Of a stretch of DNA of 64,000 nucleotides, positions 37,550 to 45,301 are shown in pieces. Below the pieces are notes generated by a model. It made no database searches. It was not told where the DNA came from and was given only the letters and a program-made list of their open reading frames with translations. A program made the translations under genes and the position numbers. Numbering within the stretch: the first letter of the stretch is position 1; each line of letters opens with the position of its first letter. This DNA is from Neoalteromonas arenosi. Its GTDB lineage: Bacteria > Pseudomonadota > Gammaproteobacteria > Enterobacterales > Alteromonadaceae. The stretch is taken from positions 558,675-622,674 of the forward strand of contig NZ_JAUCBP010000007.1 of assembly GCF_030362855.1 (NCBI RefSeq), in the 5' to 3' direction.

Positions 37550-38131
37550 TTGGAAAGCACTATGCTACCACTATGGCGTCAACCACTTGCGCGCAGCTTA
37601 TATAAGAGTAAAGGACATCCTGAGAGTCGATATCTACAGCTGGCGACCGTCAGTTTAGAAGGCTTACCCAAAAACCGTACCTTAGTGTTCCGCGATTTTG
37701 ATGATAAGAGTCGGCTACTTATGATCACCGATAGCCGTACAGCAAAATGGCAAGACTTCCAGCATTCCACCAAAGCTGCTATCTGTTGGTACATTGCTTC
37801 GACACGTGAGCAATATCGCTTAGAAGGTAGCATAGAGTTACTTTCTGCATCAGATAAAAAAGCCGCTCAAGAGCGGCAAAGAAGGTGGGAGAGTTTGTCT
37901 TCGGCAGCAAAACAACAATTTTTGTGGGGTAGGCCGAAGACCCCACGGGCAAAACACACTGATTTAGTGGTCGACTCCGATGCAATGACCGAAGTCCCCC
38001 CCGATCACTTTGAACTGATTGCGTTCGAAGCTGAGTACGTTGATTACCTGAATCTCAAAGGTAATCCTCAAGATCGCATTATTTACACCTGTACTAACGC
38101 CCAATGGTGTGAAGAGCGCGTGATCCCCTAG
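37550..38131 (+). CDS. PNPOx-like flavin-binding protein (Alr4036 type)
   Basis: The product is 193 residues from the TTG at 37550 (GAGG nine bases upstream), or 189 from the ATG at 37562. The split-barrel FMN-binding signature is visible: PESRYLQLATVSLEGLPKNR and DSRTAKWQDFQ, with EQYRLEGSIEL after. It resembles the Alr4036/pyridoxamine 5'-phosphate-oxidase-like family, which use FMN or related cofactors; the true PdxH C-terminal substrate signature is not evident. It is the last gene of the fab-tatD series, one base after tatD. The reaction is unknown. Confidence 0.8.
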   Translation: MESTMLPLWRQPLARSLYKSKGHPESRYLQLATVSLEGLPKNRTLVFRDFDDKSRLLMITDSRTAKWQDFQHSTKAAICWYIASTREQYRLEGSIELLSASDKKAAQERQRRWESLSSAAKQQFLWGRPKTPRAKHTDLVVDSDAMTEVPPDHFELIAFEAEYVDYLNLKGNPQDRIIYTCTNAQWCEERVIP

Positions 38132-38141
38132 CGATTAACAG

Positions 38142-38495
38142 CTACCAAGGTCCTTGCACAACATTATTAACGTGACTGTCGTTAATGGTTAACCCTACTA
38201 ACGAAACCGAATATTGAGTACAAAGCGCACGGATCGTGAGTTGTTCCTCTTCTGGTAAATTTAAGTTTTCCACGTATATGGTTTCGCAATTACCCGATGT
38301 AATAAGACGCTTAATCCAGTTCGGCACTTGCTCATCTTCCGGCTTTTGAATTCTAATTGCGTGGATGTTGCTATGGTTAAGTGTCTTTTCAAACACGACA
38401 CTTTCAGCAATTAAGTAATGCCAGCCAGGCTGTTGGCGTTGTTGCGCATGTAATTCAATAATGTTGTTGGTATTGATAGTCGCTGCTGTGTTCAT
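38142..38495 (-). CDS. sulA: SulA-like SOS cell-division inhibitor
   Basis: The product is 117 residues from the ATG at 38495, with AGG eight bases upstream; the frame extends to 38555, but that part lies in the operator. The region NWIKRLITSGNCETIYVENLNLPEEEQLTIRALC (shown for orientation as NWIKRLITSGNCETIYVEN then EEEQLTIRAL) fits the SulA core: a Leu-rich helix, a TGN-like turn, a hydrophobic strand and a helix with conserved E..L..A. SulA blocks FtsZ polymerisation during DNA damage. Two LexA-like boxes lie upstream. It is shorter than E. coli SulA (169) and stands alone rather than beside lexA. Identity is by fold-like pattern and regulation, so moderately sure. Confidence 0.62.
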   Translation of the reverse strand: MNTAATINTNNIIELHAQQRQQPGWHYLIAESVVFEKTLNHSNIHAIRIQKPEDEQVPNWIKRLITSGNCETIYVENLNLPEEEQLTIRALCTQYSVSLVGLTINDSHVNNVVQGPW

Positions 38496-38518
38496 AGTCT
38501 TAACCTGATATTTATACA

Positions 38519-38534
38519 GTGTATAAGCATACAG
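38519..38534 (-). promoter_or_regulatory. LexA-like SOS box (proximal)
   Basis: On the minus strand CTGTATGCTTATACAC; compared with the E. coli consensus CTG-TATATATATA-CAG it keeps CTGTAT, TTATACA and differs in the last G (CAC). It lies 24 bases before the SulA-like start codon. Confidence 0.55.
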
Positions 38535-38539
38535 TAATA

Positions 38540-38555
38540 CTGTATAAAAACACAT
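38540..38555 (-). promoter_or_regulatory. LexA-like SOS box (distal)
   Basis: On the minus strand ATGTGTTTTTATACAG, matching TATACAG on the right with one change in the first CTG position (ATG). It is five bases from the proximal box, so two LexA dimers may bind next to each other. Confidence 0.5.
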
Positions 38556-38625
38556 GCAAGTGTTTTTTTGATTAATTTTCGCACTAACGGAGACTTTTTA
38601 AATACTGGCAAGGTTTGCCGAGTGG

Positions 38626-41040
38626 TTAAACCGAGTATTTCTTTAGTAAACCGTACAAGGCATTCATATCGATGGGTTTGCCAATATGCGCAACAAATCC
38701 ATGCGCTAAATAGGTTTGCACATCTTCGGCCATAACATTGGCAGTTAAAGCAACGACGGGCGTACTGGGCTTAATCTCACGGATTTTTTGTTGGGCTTGA
38801 AGGCCATCCATTATTGGCATTTGTATATCCATGAATATCAGGTCAAAATCTATTTTTTGTGCGGCTGCAACAGCTTGCTCACCATTTTCAACAGTGATCA
38901 CTTTCGCTTGAGTATCGGCCAGCATAGTCTGGATGATGACCTGATTGATATCGTTGTCTTCGGCCACTAATATTTTTTTGTCTGCAAGCGCTGGGGGGAG
39001 GAGGGCTTTTTGTGATTCTGACTCGGTGATACTAAAGTCTTTGGTTGGTGGTAGTGGCAGTATCACTTCAATGGTGGTGCCTTTACCCTCTGCGCTGGTC
39101 AGTTCGATGCGGCCGCCCATCATTTTAATTAAATTGACAGTTATCGCCATGCCAAGGCCTGTACCGCCAAACTTACGAGTAGTGGAGCTATCTGCTTGAG
39201 TAAAACGCTCAAAAATGCGTTGCTGAACTGCTTCGCTCATGCCTATACCGGTATCAATTACTTGGATAATCAGCGCGGGTTTACCCTTGGAATGGCCATT
39301 GCGAATATCGATTGTAACACCGCCCGTTTCGGTAAATTTTACCGCGTTAGATACCAAATTAAGCAAGATTTGTTTGACCCGAACGATGTCGCCGATATAA
39401 CCATCAACAAAATCCTCATCAATGACTGTTTCGAAATAAATACCTTTGTCGTTAGCTAAGGTGTAGACATCGAATTGTACTGACTCAATGACTTGAATTA
39501 ACGAAAAGGGCTTCTGTTCGAGATCGAGTTTGTTCTCCGCGATCTTTGAGAAGTCTAATATATCATTGATGATTGTTAGTAAGGATTTTGCGGAGGAAAC
39601 CGCATTATCTAACAATAGGCGAGAGCCGCTGGGTATGGTTTCTTTGCGCAATAGTTGCAGACCACCGAGGATAGCGTTCATAGGCGTGCGTATCTCATGG
39701 CTCATATTGGCCAAGAAGGCATTCTTGGCTTGGTTGGCATCTTCTGCGGCCTGCTTGGCAATTTTTACTTCGTCTAATGCTTTTACTGATTCAGTTATAT
39801 CGTAATTGACCCCAATGACTTTTAACGCTTGACCATCCGAGTCACGGATCACTTCAGCGCTGGCTTTGATAAATTTTATTTCCCCAGCAGGGGTTATGAT
39901 ACGAAACTGCGGGTCATACCGACCGTTTCCGGCAATGGCTGCAGTTAGCCTGCCAATGGTGTAATCCATATCATCAGGGTGAACACAGCTTTCCCAGGCT
40001 TCATAGGCTCCACTAAACTGTTGTTTGGTTACACCGTACAACTTGTACATCCATTCATCCCAAAGCAGTTTGTCATTGACGACATCCCACTCCCAAATCC
40101 CCATACCCGCCGAGTCATTGGCTAATTGCATCCTAAACGCATTCATTTCTGCATCTTCTTTCGCTTTAGTTAACTCCAGTTGAACGGCCTTTTGTTGTGA
40201 AATATCTTGCACCACAGACCAAATAAACTCTTCACCATCACTGCGAGCAATTCTTACACCGGATAACAGTACTGGGTAGCGATGGCCATGTTTGTGAATA
40301 TATTCTTTTTCATAAGGGCCGTAGCGGCCTTGTTCGGTTAGGAGGGTGAGTTGATGCTGTTCTTGTTCGGCATACTCTTCCGGCGTGAGTTGCCAATAAT
40401 CCATGCGATTTAGCTCATCGACGTCATAGCCTGTAAAGCGGCTAAACTCATCGTTCACATACTCAAAAGCGCCATCTTGTAAACGATTGATGGTGATTCC
40501 GACTGGGGCGAGATTAACGAATTGTTGGAACTTCTCGCGCTCCTCTAGATAAGCCGCCTGATACTTGTGTAAATCCGTCACCGCACGTTCCAGCTGCTCT
40601 TGCGTGTCTAATACTAGGCTTATGTCACGACCAATGGCCATTATCAGTTGTTTCCCATTGAGTTCAAATGCCGTGAGGGAGACCAAGCAGTTAAATGTGC
40701 TACCGTCGAGACGCGAGTGAACCCACTGAAATAATTGTGGGCCCTCATTTACTGTCTTATTGATGTAGTATTGGGCCAACTCTTCTGAGCGGGTACCACA
40801 GGGCTGGAATTCTGGTGACAAGTCCGCGGGTCTGGTGTTAAGGAAGTTAGTTTCGTTTTCAGTGCCGTGAAGACGAACAGCCGCTTCATTACATTCGATA
40901 AATGTACCTGTACTCAGGTCGATAATTGATAAAGCATCGGCCGACACTTCGAATAGTTGCTTGTACTTGGCCTGTTCTGCATTAGCAGTCGCAAGCTGTG
41001 CTTCAAGCTGCGCAATTCGCTGTTCTAATGAGTTTGACAT
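38626..41040 (-). CDS. Multi-PAS hybrid sensor histidine kinase
   Basis: The product is 804 residues with no clear transmembrane segment, so it is probably cytoplasmic. An N-terminal coiled coil (EQRIAQLEAQLATANAEQ) is followed by three PAS domains (about 30-150, 165-285, 300-420). Then the DHp helix with [15 protein letters not shown] (His448), HATPase ([21 protein letters not shown]) and a receiver with ILVAEDNDIN and Asp738 in FMDIQMPIMDG. The DHp-HATPase-REC half is very similar to the kinase at 19562-21310, including the ends ANVMAEDVQTYLAHGF and [16 protein letters not shown]. There is no output or Hpt domain. PAS domains may bind haem, flavin or a small ligand. No response regulator is near. 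Confidence 0.93.
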   Translation of the reverse strand: MSNSLEQRIAQLEAQLATANAEQAKYKQLFEVSADALSIIDLSTGTFIECNEAAVRLHGTENETNFLNTRPADLSPEFQPCGTRSEELAQYYINKTVNEGPQLFQWVHSRLDGSTFNCLVSLTAFELNGKQLIMAIGRDISLVLDTQEQLERAVTDLHKYQAAYLEEREKFQQFVNLAPVGITINRLQDGAFEYVNDEFSRFTGYDVDELNRMDYWQLTPEEYAEQEQHQLTLLTEQGRYGPYEKEYIHKHGHRYPVLLSGVRIARSDGEEFIWSVVQDISQQKAVQLELTKAKEDAEMNAFRMQLANDSAGMGIWEWDVVNDKLLWDEWMYKLYGVTKQQFSGAYEAWESCVHPDDMDYTIGRLTAAIAGNGRYDPQFRIITPAGEIKFIKASAEVIRDSDGQALKVIGVNYDITESVKALDEVKIAKQAAEDANQAKNAFLANMSHEIRTPMNAILGGLQLLRKETIPSGSRLLLDNAVSSAKSLLTIINDILDFSKIAENKLDLEQKPFSLIQVIESVQFDVYTLANDKGIYFETVIDEDFVDGYIGDIVRVKQILLNLVSNAVKFTETGGVTIDIRNGHSKGKPALIIQVIDTGIGMSEAVQQRIFERFTQADSSTTRKFGGTGLGMAITVNLIKMMGGRIELTSAEGKGTTIEVILPLPPTKDFSITESESQKALLPPALADKKILVAEDNDINQVIIQTMLADTQAKVITVENGEQAVAAAQKIDFDLIFMDIQMPIMDGLQAQQKIREIKPSTPVVALTANVMAEDVQTYLAHGFVAHIGKPIDMNALYGLLKKYSV

Positions 41041-41250
41041 GGCCGCTTTTATGTCCTTTTTCTCAAAGACTTACATTCCACGAGTCAGTATAGAAGTAAA
41101 TCCTGACCCTTACCTATTTATTACCTTTCATTGAACGTTAATAGCTCGTGGGATTGATGCCGAATGGTCATGCAAAGTTGCATACAAAGCCTATGCTGTT
41201 TACATTGACAGGGTAGCAACGGCTGTTGGTAGAGTCGTTGTGAAGCCCTA

Positions 41251-43377
41251 ATGACTACTATTAACAATAATATGGATATAAAATACGTTATGAATCACAT
41301 TAAAAGTATTGCTCCAATTTGTTTGTCACTGACCTTGTTTGCGTGCTCAGAAGCGCCTACAACAAATGCGGTAGACAATACAACGGTTGCAGACCAGAGC
41401 GCAGTTACCAACGAACCCGTAGAGCTGATACCGCGCGAACTCATTTTCGGTAATCCCACCTACAGCAGTGTTCAAATCAGTCCGAATGGCAAGATGATCA
41501 GTTATTTAGCACCGCTTGATGGTGTGATGAATATCTGGGTTGCGCCGGTTGATGCTTTAAGTGCTGCTAAAGCCGTTACCGCTGACAAAGGCCGTGGCAT
41601 ACGCGGTTATGGCTGGGTTGCGGGTATGGAGCACTTACTATATGTCCAAGATAAAGGCGGTGATGAAAACTTTTTACTCTACGGTGTCGATCCGACAACG
41701 GGCAAGGAATCAGCCTATACGCCATTTGAAAACACGCGCGTTCAATTCTTGGCCAGTGATTCGGATATCCCCGGCAAACAAATTATAGGTATCAATAATC
41801 GCGATCCGCGTTGGCACGATGTTTATGAGCTTGATATCGCAACGGGTGAATTGACGCTGTTATTTGAAAATACTGAAAATTTTGGCGGTTTTGATTTTGA
41901 TAACGATCTAACACTGCGCTTTGGGCAAAAATCTACCAGCGCCGGTGGTGCAGAATATTACAAGCGCACCGATGATGGTTGGGAGCTGTTTTTAAGTGTT
42001 TCTCCTGAGGATTTATACACTACAGGCCTGGCAGGATTTAGCGAAGATAATAAAACGCTCTATCTACAGAAAAGTGTTGGGCGTGATACCAGCGCATTGT
42101 TTGCGATGGATTTAGCGACCGGTGAAGAAACGTTGATAGCGCAAGATGATCGCGCCGATATCGGTGGTACGTGGCGAGACAAAGACACCGGTGTTCCCTA
42201 TGTTTACACGGTTAATTACGACAAGAATCGCTATTTCGCTATGGACGAGCGCGGGGAGCAAATTCTCAAGCGTCTGAATGAGCGTTTTGAAGGTAATTTC
42301 TCACGGACATCTGCAACCGATGATGAGTCCAAGTGGGTTGTGCTTAATTCTCAATCTAACAAAGTTGCGACTTATTATGTTTGGGATCGCGGCGCTGACG
42401 AGTTCACTGAACTGTTTTCAGTGCGCCCTGAACTGGCGGACAAAACGTTAGCGGTAATGACGCCAGAAATGATTACATCGCGCGACGGTTTAACCTTGGT
42501 TTCTTATCTTACTCTACCACCAGGGGCAGACACTGATGGTGATGGTCGTCCTGAGCAACCACTTCCGATGGTATTAAATGTTCACGGTGGCCCATGGGCG
42601 CGAGACTCCTATGGTTATCGCTCGAGTCCACAGTGGCTGGCTAACCGCGGTTATGCCGTTTTGCAAGTTAACTTCCGTGGCTCAACAGGCTTTGGTAAAA
42701 GCTTCGTCAATGCCGGTGATTTGGAGTGGGGGTTAAAGATGCATGACGACCTTATTGATGCGGTTGATTGGGCGGTTGAGCAAGGTATCACGCAAAAGGA
42801 TACCGTGGCGATCATGGGCGGTTCGTACGGCGGTTATGCAACCCTGGCAGGGCTGACATTTACGCCCGATCGCTTCGCCTGTGGTGTTGATATCGTTGGA
42901 CCTTCAAACTTGGTAACTTTGCTTGATTCAATTCCACCTTATTGGGAGAGTTTCCGCCGCGTGTTGGAGCTAAGAGTTGGCGATCCCAATACCGAAGAGG
43001 GTATGGCGATTCTACAAGCGGCTTCACCTTTAAATAAAGTAGAGATGATTAGCAGGCCGCTACTTATTGGCCAAGGCGCTAATGATCCGCGCGTTAAGCA
43101 GGCCGAATCAGACCAAATCGTCAATGCAATGCAAGAAAAAGGCATTCCAGTTACTTATGCGCTTTTCCCTGATGAAGGTCATGGTTTTGCGCGCCCAGAG
43201 AATCGCTTGGCATTTTTTGGTGTGGCTGAAGGTTTCCTAGCGACCTGTTTAGGCGGTAGAGCTGAGCCTTTAGGTGATGATTTACAAGGTTCAAGTCTCA
43301 CAGTACCCGTCGGTGAAACTTACGTTGAAGGATTGGCAGAGGCTCTTGCTTCATTTAGTGCTGAAGAGCGCGGTTAA
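41251..43377 (+). CDS. S9-family prolyl oligopeptidase-like lipoprotein
   Basis: The product is 708 residues from the ATG at 41251; a later ATG at 41290 would start exactly at the signal peptide (MNHIKSIAPICLSLTLFAC), whose lipobox LFAC marks a lipoprotein. A beta-propeller occupies about residues 70-430 (repeats with sensor-like VWDRG, WRDKDTG). The alpha/beta-hydrolase domain carries nucleophile GGSYGGY (Ser525), VNFRGSTGFGK and the His in DEGHGFARPEN. It should act on peptides in the periplasm or on the cell surface (dipeptidyl or acyl-aminoacyl peptidase). It is a separate transcription unit ending at a terminator. It is distinct from the tandem S9 pair further right. Confidence 0.88.
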   Translation: MTTINNNMDIKYVMNHIKSIAPICLSLTLFACSEAPTTNAVDNTTVADQSAVTNEPVELIPRELIFGNPTYSSVQISPNGKMISYLAPLDGVMNIWVAPVDALSAAKAVTADKGRGIRGYGWVAGMEHLLYVQDKGGDENFLLYGVDPTTGKESAYTPFENTRVQFLASDSDIPGKQIIGINNRDPRWHDVYELDIATGELTLLFENTENFGGFDFDNDLTLRFGQKSTSAGGAEYYKRTDDGWELFLSVSPEDLYTTGLAGFSEDNKTLYLQKSVGRDTSALFAMDLATGEETLIAQDDRADIGGTWRDKDTGVPYVYTVNYDKNRYFAMDERGEQILKRLNERFEGNFSRTSATDDESKWVVLNSQSNKVATYYVWDRGADEFTELFSVRPELADKTLAVMTPEMITSRDGLTLVSYLTLPPGADTDGDGRPEQPLPMVLNVHGGPWARDSYGYRSSPQWLANRGYAVLQVNFRGSTGFGKSFVNAGDLEWGLKMHDDLIDAVDWAVEQGITQKDTVAIMGGSYGGYATLAGLTFTPDRFACGVDIVGPSNLVTLLDSIPPYWESFRRVLELRVGDPNTEEGMAILQAASPLNKVEMISRPLLIGQGANDPRVKQAESDQIVNAMQEKGIPVTYALFPDEGHGFARPENRLAFFGVAEGFLATCLGGRAEPLGDDLQGSSLTVPVGETYVEGLAEALASFSAEERG

Positions 43378-43397
43378 CGTTAATGTAAACAGCTAAG

Positions 43398-43427
43398 AAA
43401 GGGGCAATAAATATTGCCCCTTTTATT
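43398..43427. terminator. Rho-independent terminator after the S9 lipoprotein gene
   Basis: GGGGCAAT / ATTGCCCC stem with an AAAT loop and T-rich tail. It also abuts the stop of the minus-strand solute-binding protein gene, so it may work in both directions. Confidence 0.85.
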
Positions 43428-44114
43428 TTAAGGCAATACTGCGTTGAAGCGTTGCATAAGCTGCTCTGCATTTTCGACGTTGTTGTGCATCGCCAAATAA
43501 ATTGGTAGCTCGGCAATCTTCATATTATTAATTTGTGCATTAGGATAGTTTTTTTGCAAATAACTCATGACGGCCCAGTAGCCCAATACGTAATCAACCT
43601 CCTTATTCATTAACATTTGCAAAGCTACTTTTTGATTTTCCGCAGTGACAAATTCCAGTTGTTGATCGGACTGAATATTGGTGGCTAACAGTCCACCGTA
43701 GGAATAGCCTTTGATCAAGGCCACTTTATGCCCGCTTAATTGAGAAAGGGCTTGAATGTTTTCAGCTCCATCTAACCAAAAAGCGCGCAAATCAAAATGT
43801 GCAAACGGCCGCTCACTGAATACAACGTTTTCCATCCCAGCGCGGCCTTTAGGCATTGCAAATAAATCTATTTTACCGGTAGCGGCTGACGCATAAAATC
43901 GCTTGATCGGCACATGCACGGCATTAAAACTTATACCGGCTTCTTCGAGCACTGGGGAGAGTTGCGTCATCCACAAGCCGGACAGCTCTCCATCCATATC
44001 AACATAGACATAAGGTGGGAAAAACGGTGAACCCAAACGCAATTCTTCAGCACTTAAATGCAGGTTTGCGCCAAGCAGACCAACAAGCAATAGGAACGTT
44101 TTTATTCTCAACAT
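43428..44114 (-). CDS. Family-3 type periplasmic solute-binding protein
   Basis: The product is 228 residues from the ATG at 44114 (GGGGG six bases upstream), which starts a clean signal peptide MLRIKTFLLLVGLLGANLHL ending around SAEEL. The mature protein begins with LRLGSPFFPPYVYVD and has the two-lobe pattern of amino-acid-binding SBPs (SGLWMTQLSPVLEEAG, LMNKEVDYVLGYWA). It has no transporter genes beside it, so it may be an orphan sensor or receptor rather than an ABC component. It is 61 bases downstream of the TerB-like gene on the same strand, likely co-transcribed. Ligand unknown. Confidence 0.78.
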   Translation of the reverse strand: MLRIKTFLLLVGLLGANLHLSAEELRLGSPFFPPYVYVDMDGELSGLWMTQLSPVLEEAGISFNAVHVPIKRFYASAATGKIDLFAMPKGRAGMENVVFSERPFAHFDLRAFWLDGAENIQALSQLSGHKVALIKGYSYGGLLATNIQSDQQLEFVTAENQKVALQMLMNKEVDYVLGYWAVMSYLQKNYPNAQINNMKIAELPIYLAMHNNVENAEQLMQRFNAVLP

Positions 44115-44175
44115 AGGGTACCCCCAACAAGCTCTTAGTCTGAGTATAGCAAGGGTAGCAAAAAACGTTATTCTG

Positions 44176-45105
44176 TTAGGCTTGCTCAATCGCTGTAAAG
44201 ATATTCATGCTGCGATATTTTTTACACATCATTTGCGCGAACTCCAGAGAATAATACTCGCCAATACGATAACTAACGCCGCCTTTATCGGTTACTTTGG
44301 TAAAAGTAGGCAGTAAGTGTTCTAACATATCTTCTTGATCGGTATTTTGCGGTGCGATTAAGACCTCATATCGGGGGAGCTCTTCATCCCCGTTGAGGTA
44401 ATCGTCAAAAATTCCATAGATCTCTTGAAGAATGAACGACTCTTCATCACTGACGTTGTTGTCTATGTTAGCAATCGTTTCGAGCAATCCCTTCACTTCA
44501 GATACTTGTTCATACGGCGGATTATAGGCCACATAATCAGCGACTGAATCACGTAATTCAATAAAACTGAGTTCCTTTGAGGAATTGGCTAGCTCATCAA
44601 AATCTATAGTTAAATTCCATATCTTGTGAAAGCTGTTCAGCAATTCACGCTCTTTGTCATCGATGCGACCATCAATCAATACCAACTGCGTAAAAATTTT
44701 GCTAATGCGTTCAGCGTGCTTAGGTTTTACTAACGCCTTGATCAGGTCAGTTGCTTCATTGTTTTCCTTTTTGATCGCTTTAATAAAGCGTTGCCAAAAC
44801 GTCACGTTAGCTGTTTTCTGCTTGGTCCAGAAACCAATACCGACGAGTAAGAAGAATGTACCAACGGCCAGTCCTATGCCGGTTTGAAGCGCACTGGCAT
44901 AGTCCTGATCAATTAATAAATATTTGATAAAGAAAGGTAATGCAGAAACTAAACCGAGCAAGGCGGCATATACAGAGATACTCTCAGCGACATTGCGATC
45001 GTGCTTACGCGTCCAAATCTTATTAACGGTAAGATAAGACTTAATCATACCGATGAATACCGAAGCGTAGGCAAACCAACCTACGAGTAATATAAGCACT
45101 TCCAT
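44176..45105 (-). CDS. TerB-like membrane protein of unknown function
   Basis: The product is 309 residues. Three hydrophobic segments (about 1-20, 45-65, 78-95) anchor the protein, followed by a cytoplasmic region. The segment IFTQLVLIDGRIDDKERELLNS, seen in part as VLIDGRIDDKERE, resembles the acidic metal-binding helix of the TerB/DjlA domain, and a second such helix NIDNNVSDEESFILQEIY follows. C-terminal residues carry no known domain. AGGAG five bases before the ATG is strong. It is followed by the SBP gene. Function unknown; a stress or metal-linked membrane role is only a guess. Confidence 0.7.
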   Translation of the reverse strand: MEVLILLVGWFAYASVFIGMIKSYLTVNKIWTRKHDRNVAESISVYAALLGLVSALPFFIKYLLIDQDYASALQTGIGLAVGTFFLLVGIGFWTKQKTANVTFWQRFIKAIKKENNEATDLIKALVKPKHAERISKIFTQLVLIDGRIDDKERELLNSFHKIWNLTIDFDELANSSKELSFIELRDSVADYVAYNPPYEQVSEVKGLLETIANIDNNVSDEESFILQEIYGIFDDYLNGDEELPRYEVLIAPQNTDQEDMLEHLLPTFTKVTDKGGVSYRIGEYYSLEFAQMMCKKYRSMNIFTAIEQA

Positions 45106-45301
45106 ACAAACTCCTACAACGCGCTATCTTGAGTCTTACAGTTCCGAACTAGTGGATTAATCAATTTCTTGTCTTCGTGGTATAGCATATTCGCAATTGC
45201 ATCAATAACCAACGATATTATTGCTCCGTGCGCTCGCTTTGCGTAATCTGTAATTATGTAATCAAATGACCACTTAACACTTAGTTCTAAGGAAATGTTT
45301 C

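Noticed and set aside
38614-38632. tRNA-like TTGCCGAGTGGTTAAA near the end of the PAS kinase gene
   Set aside because: It resembles a tRNA D-arm, but no acceptor stem, anticodon arm or T-arm can be built around it and it overlaps the kinase's stop codon. Chance similarity.
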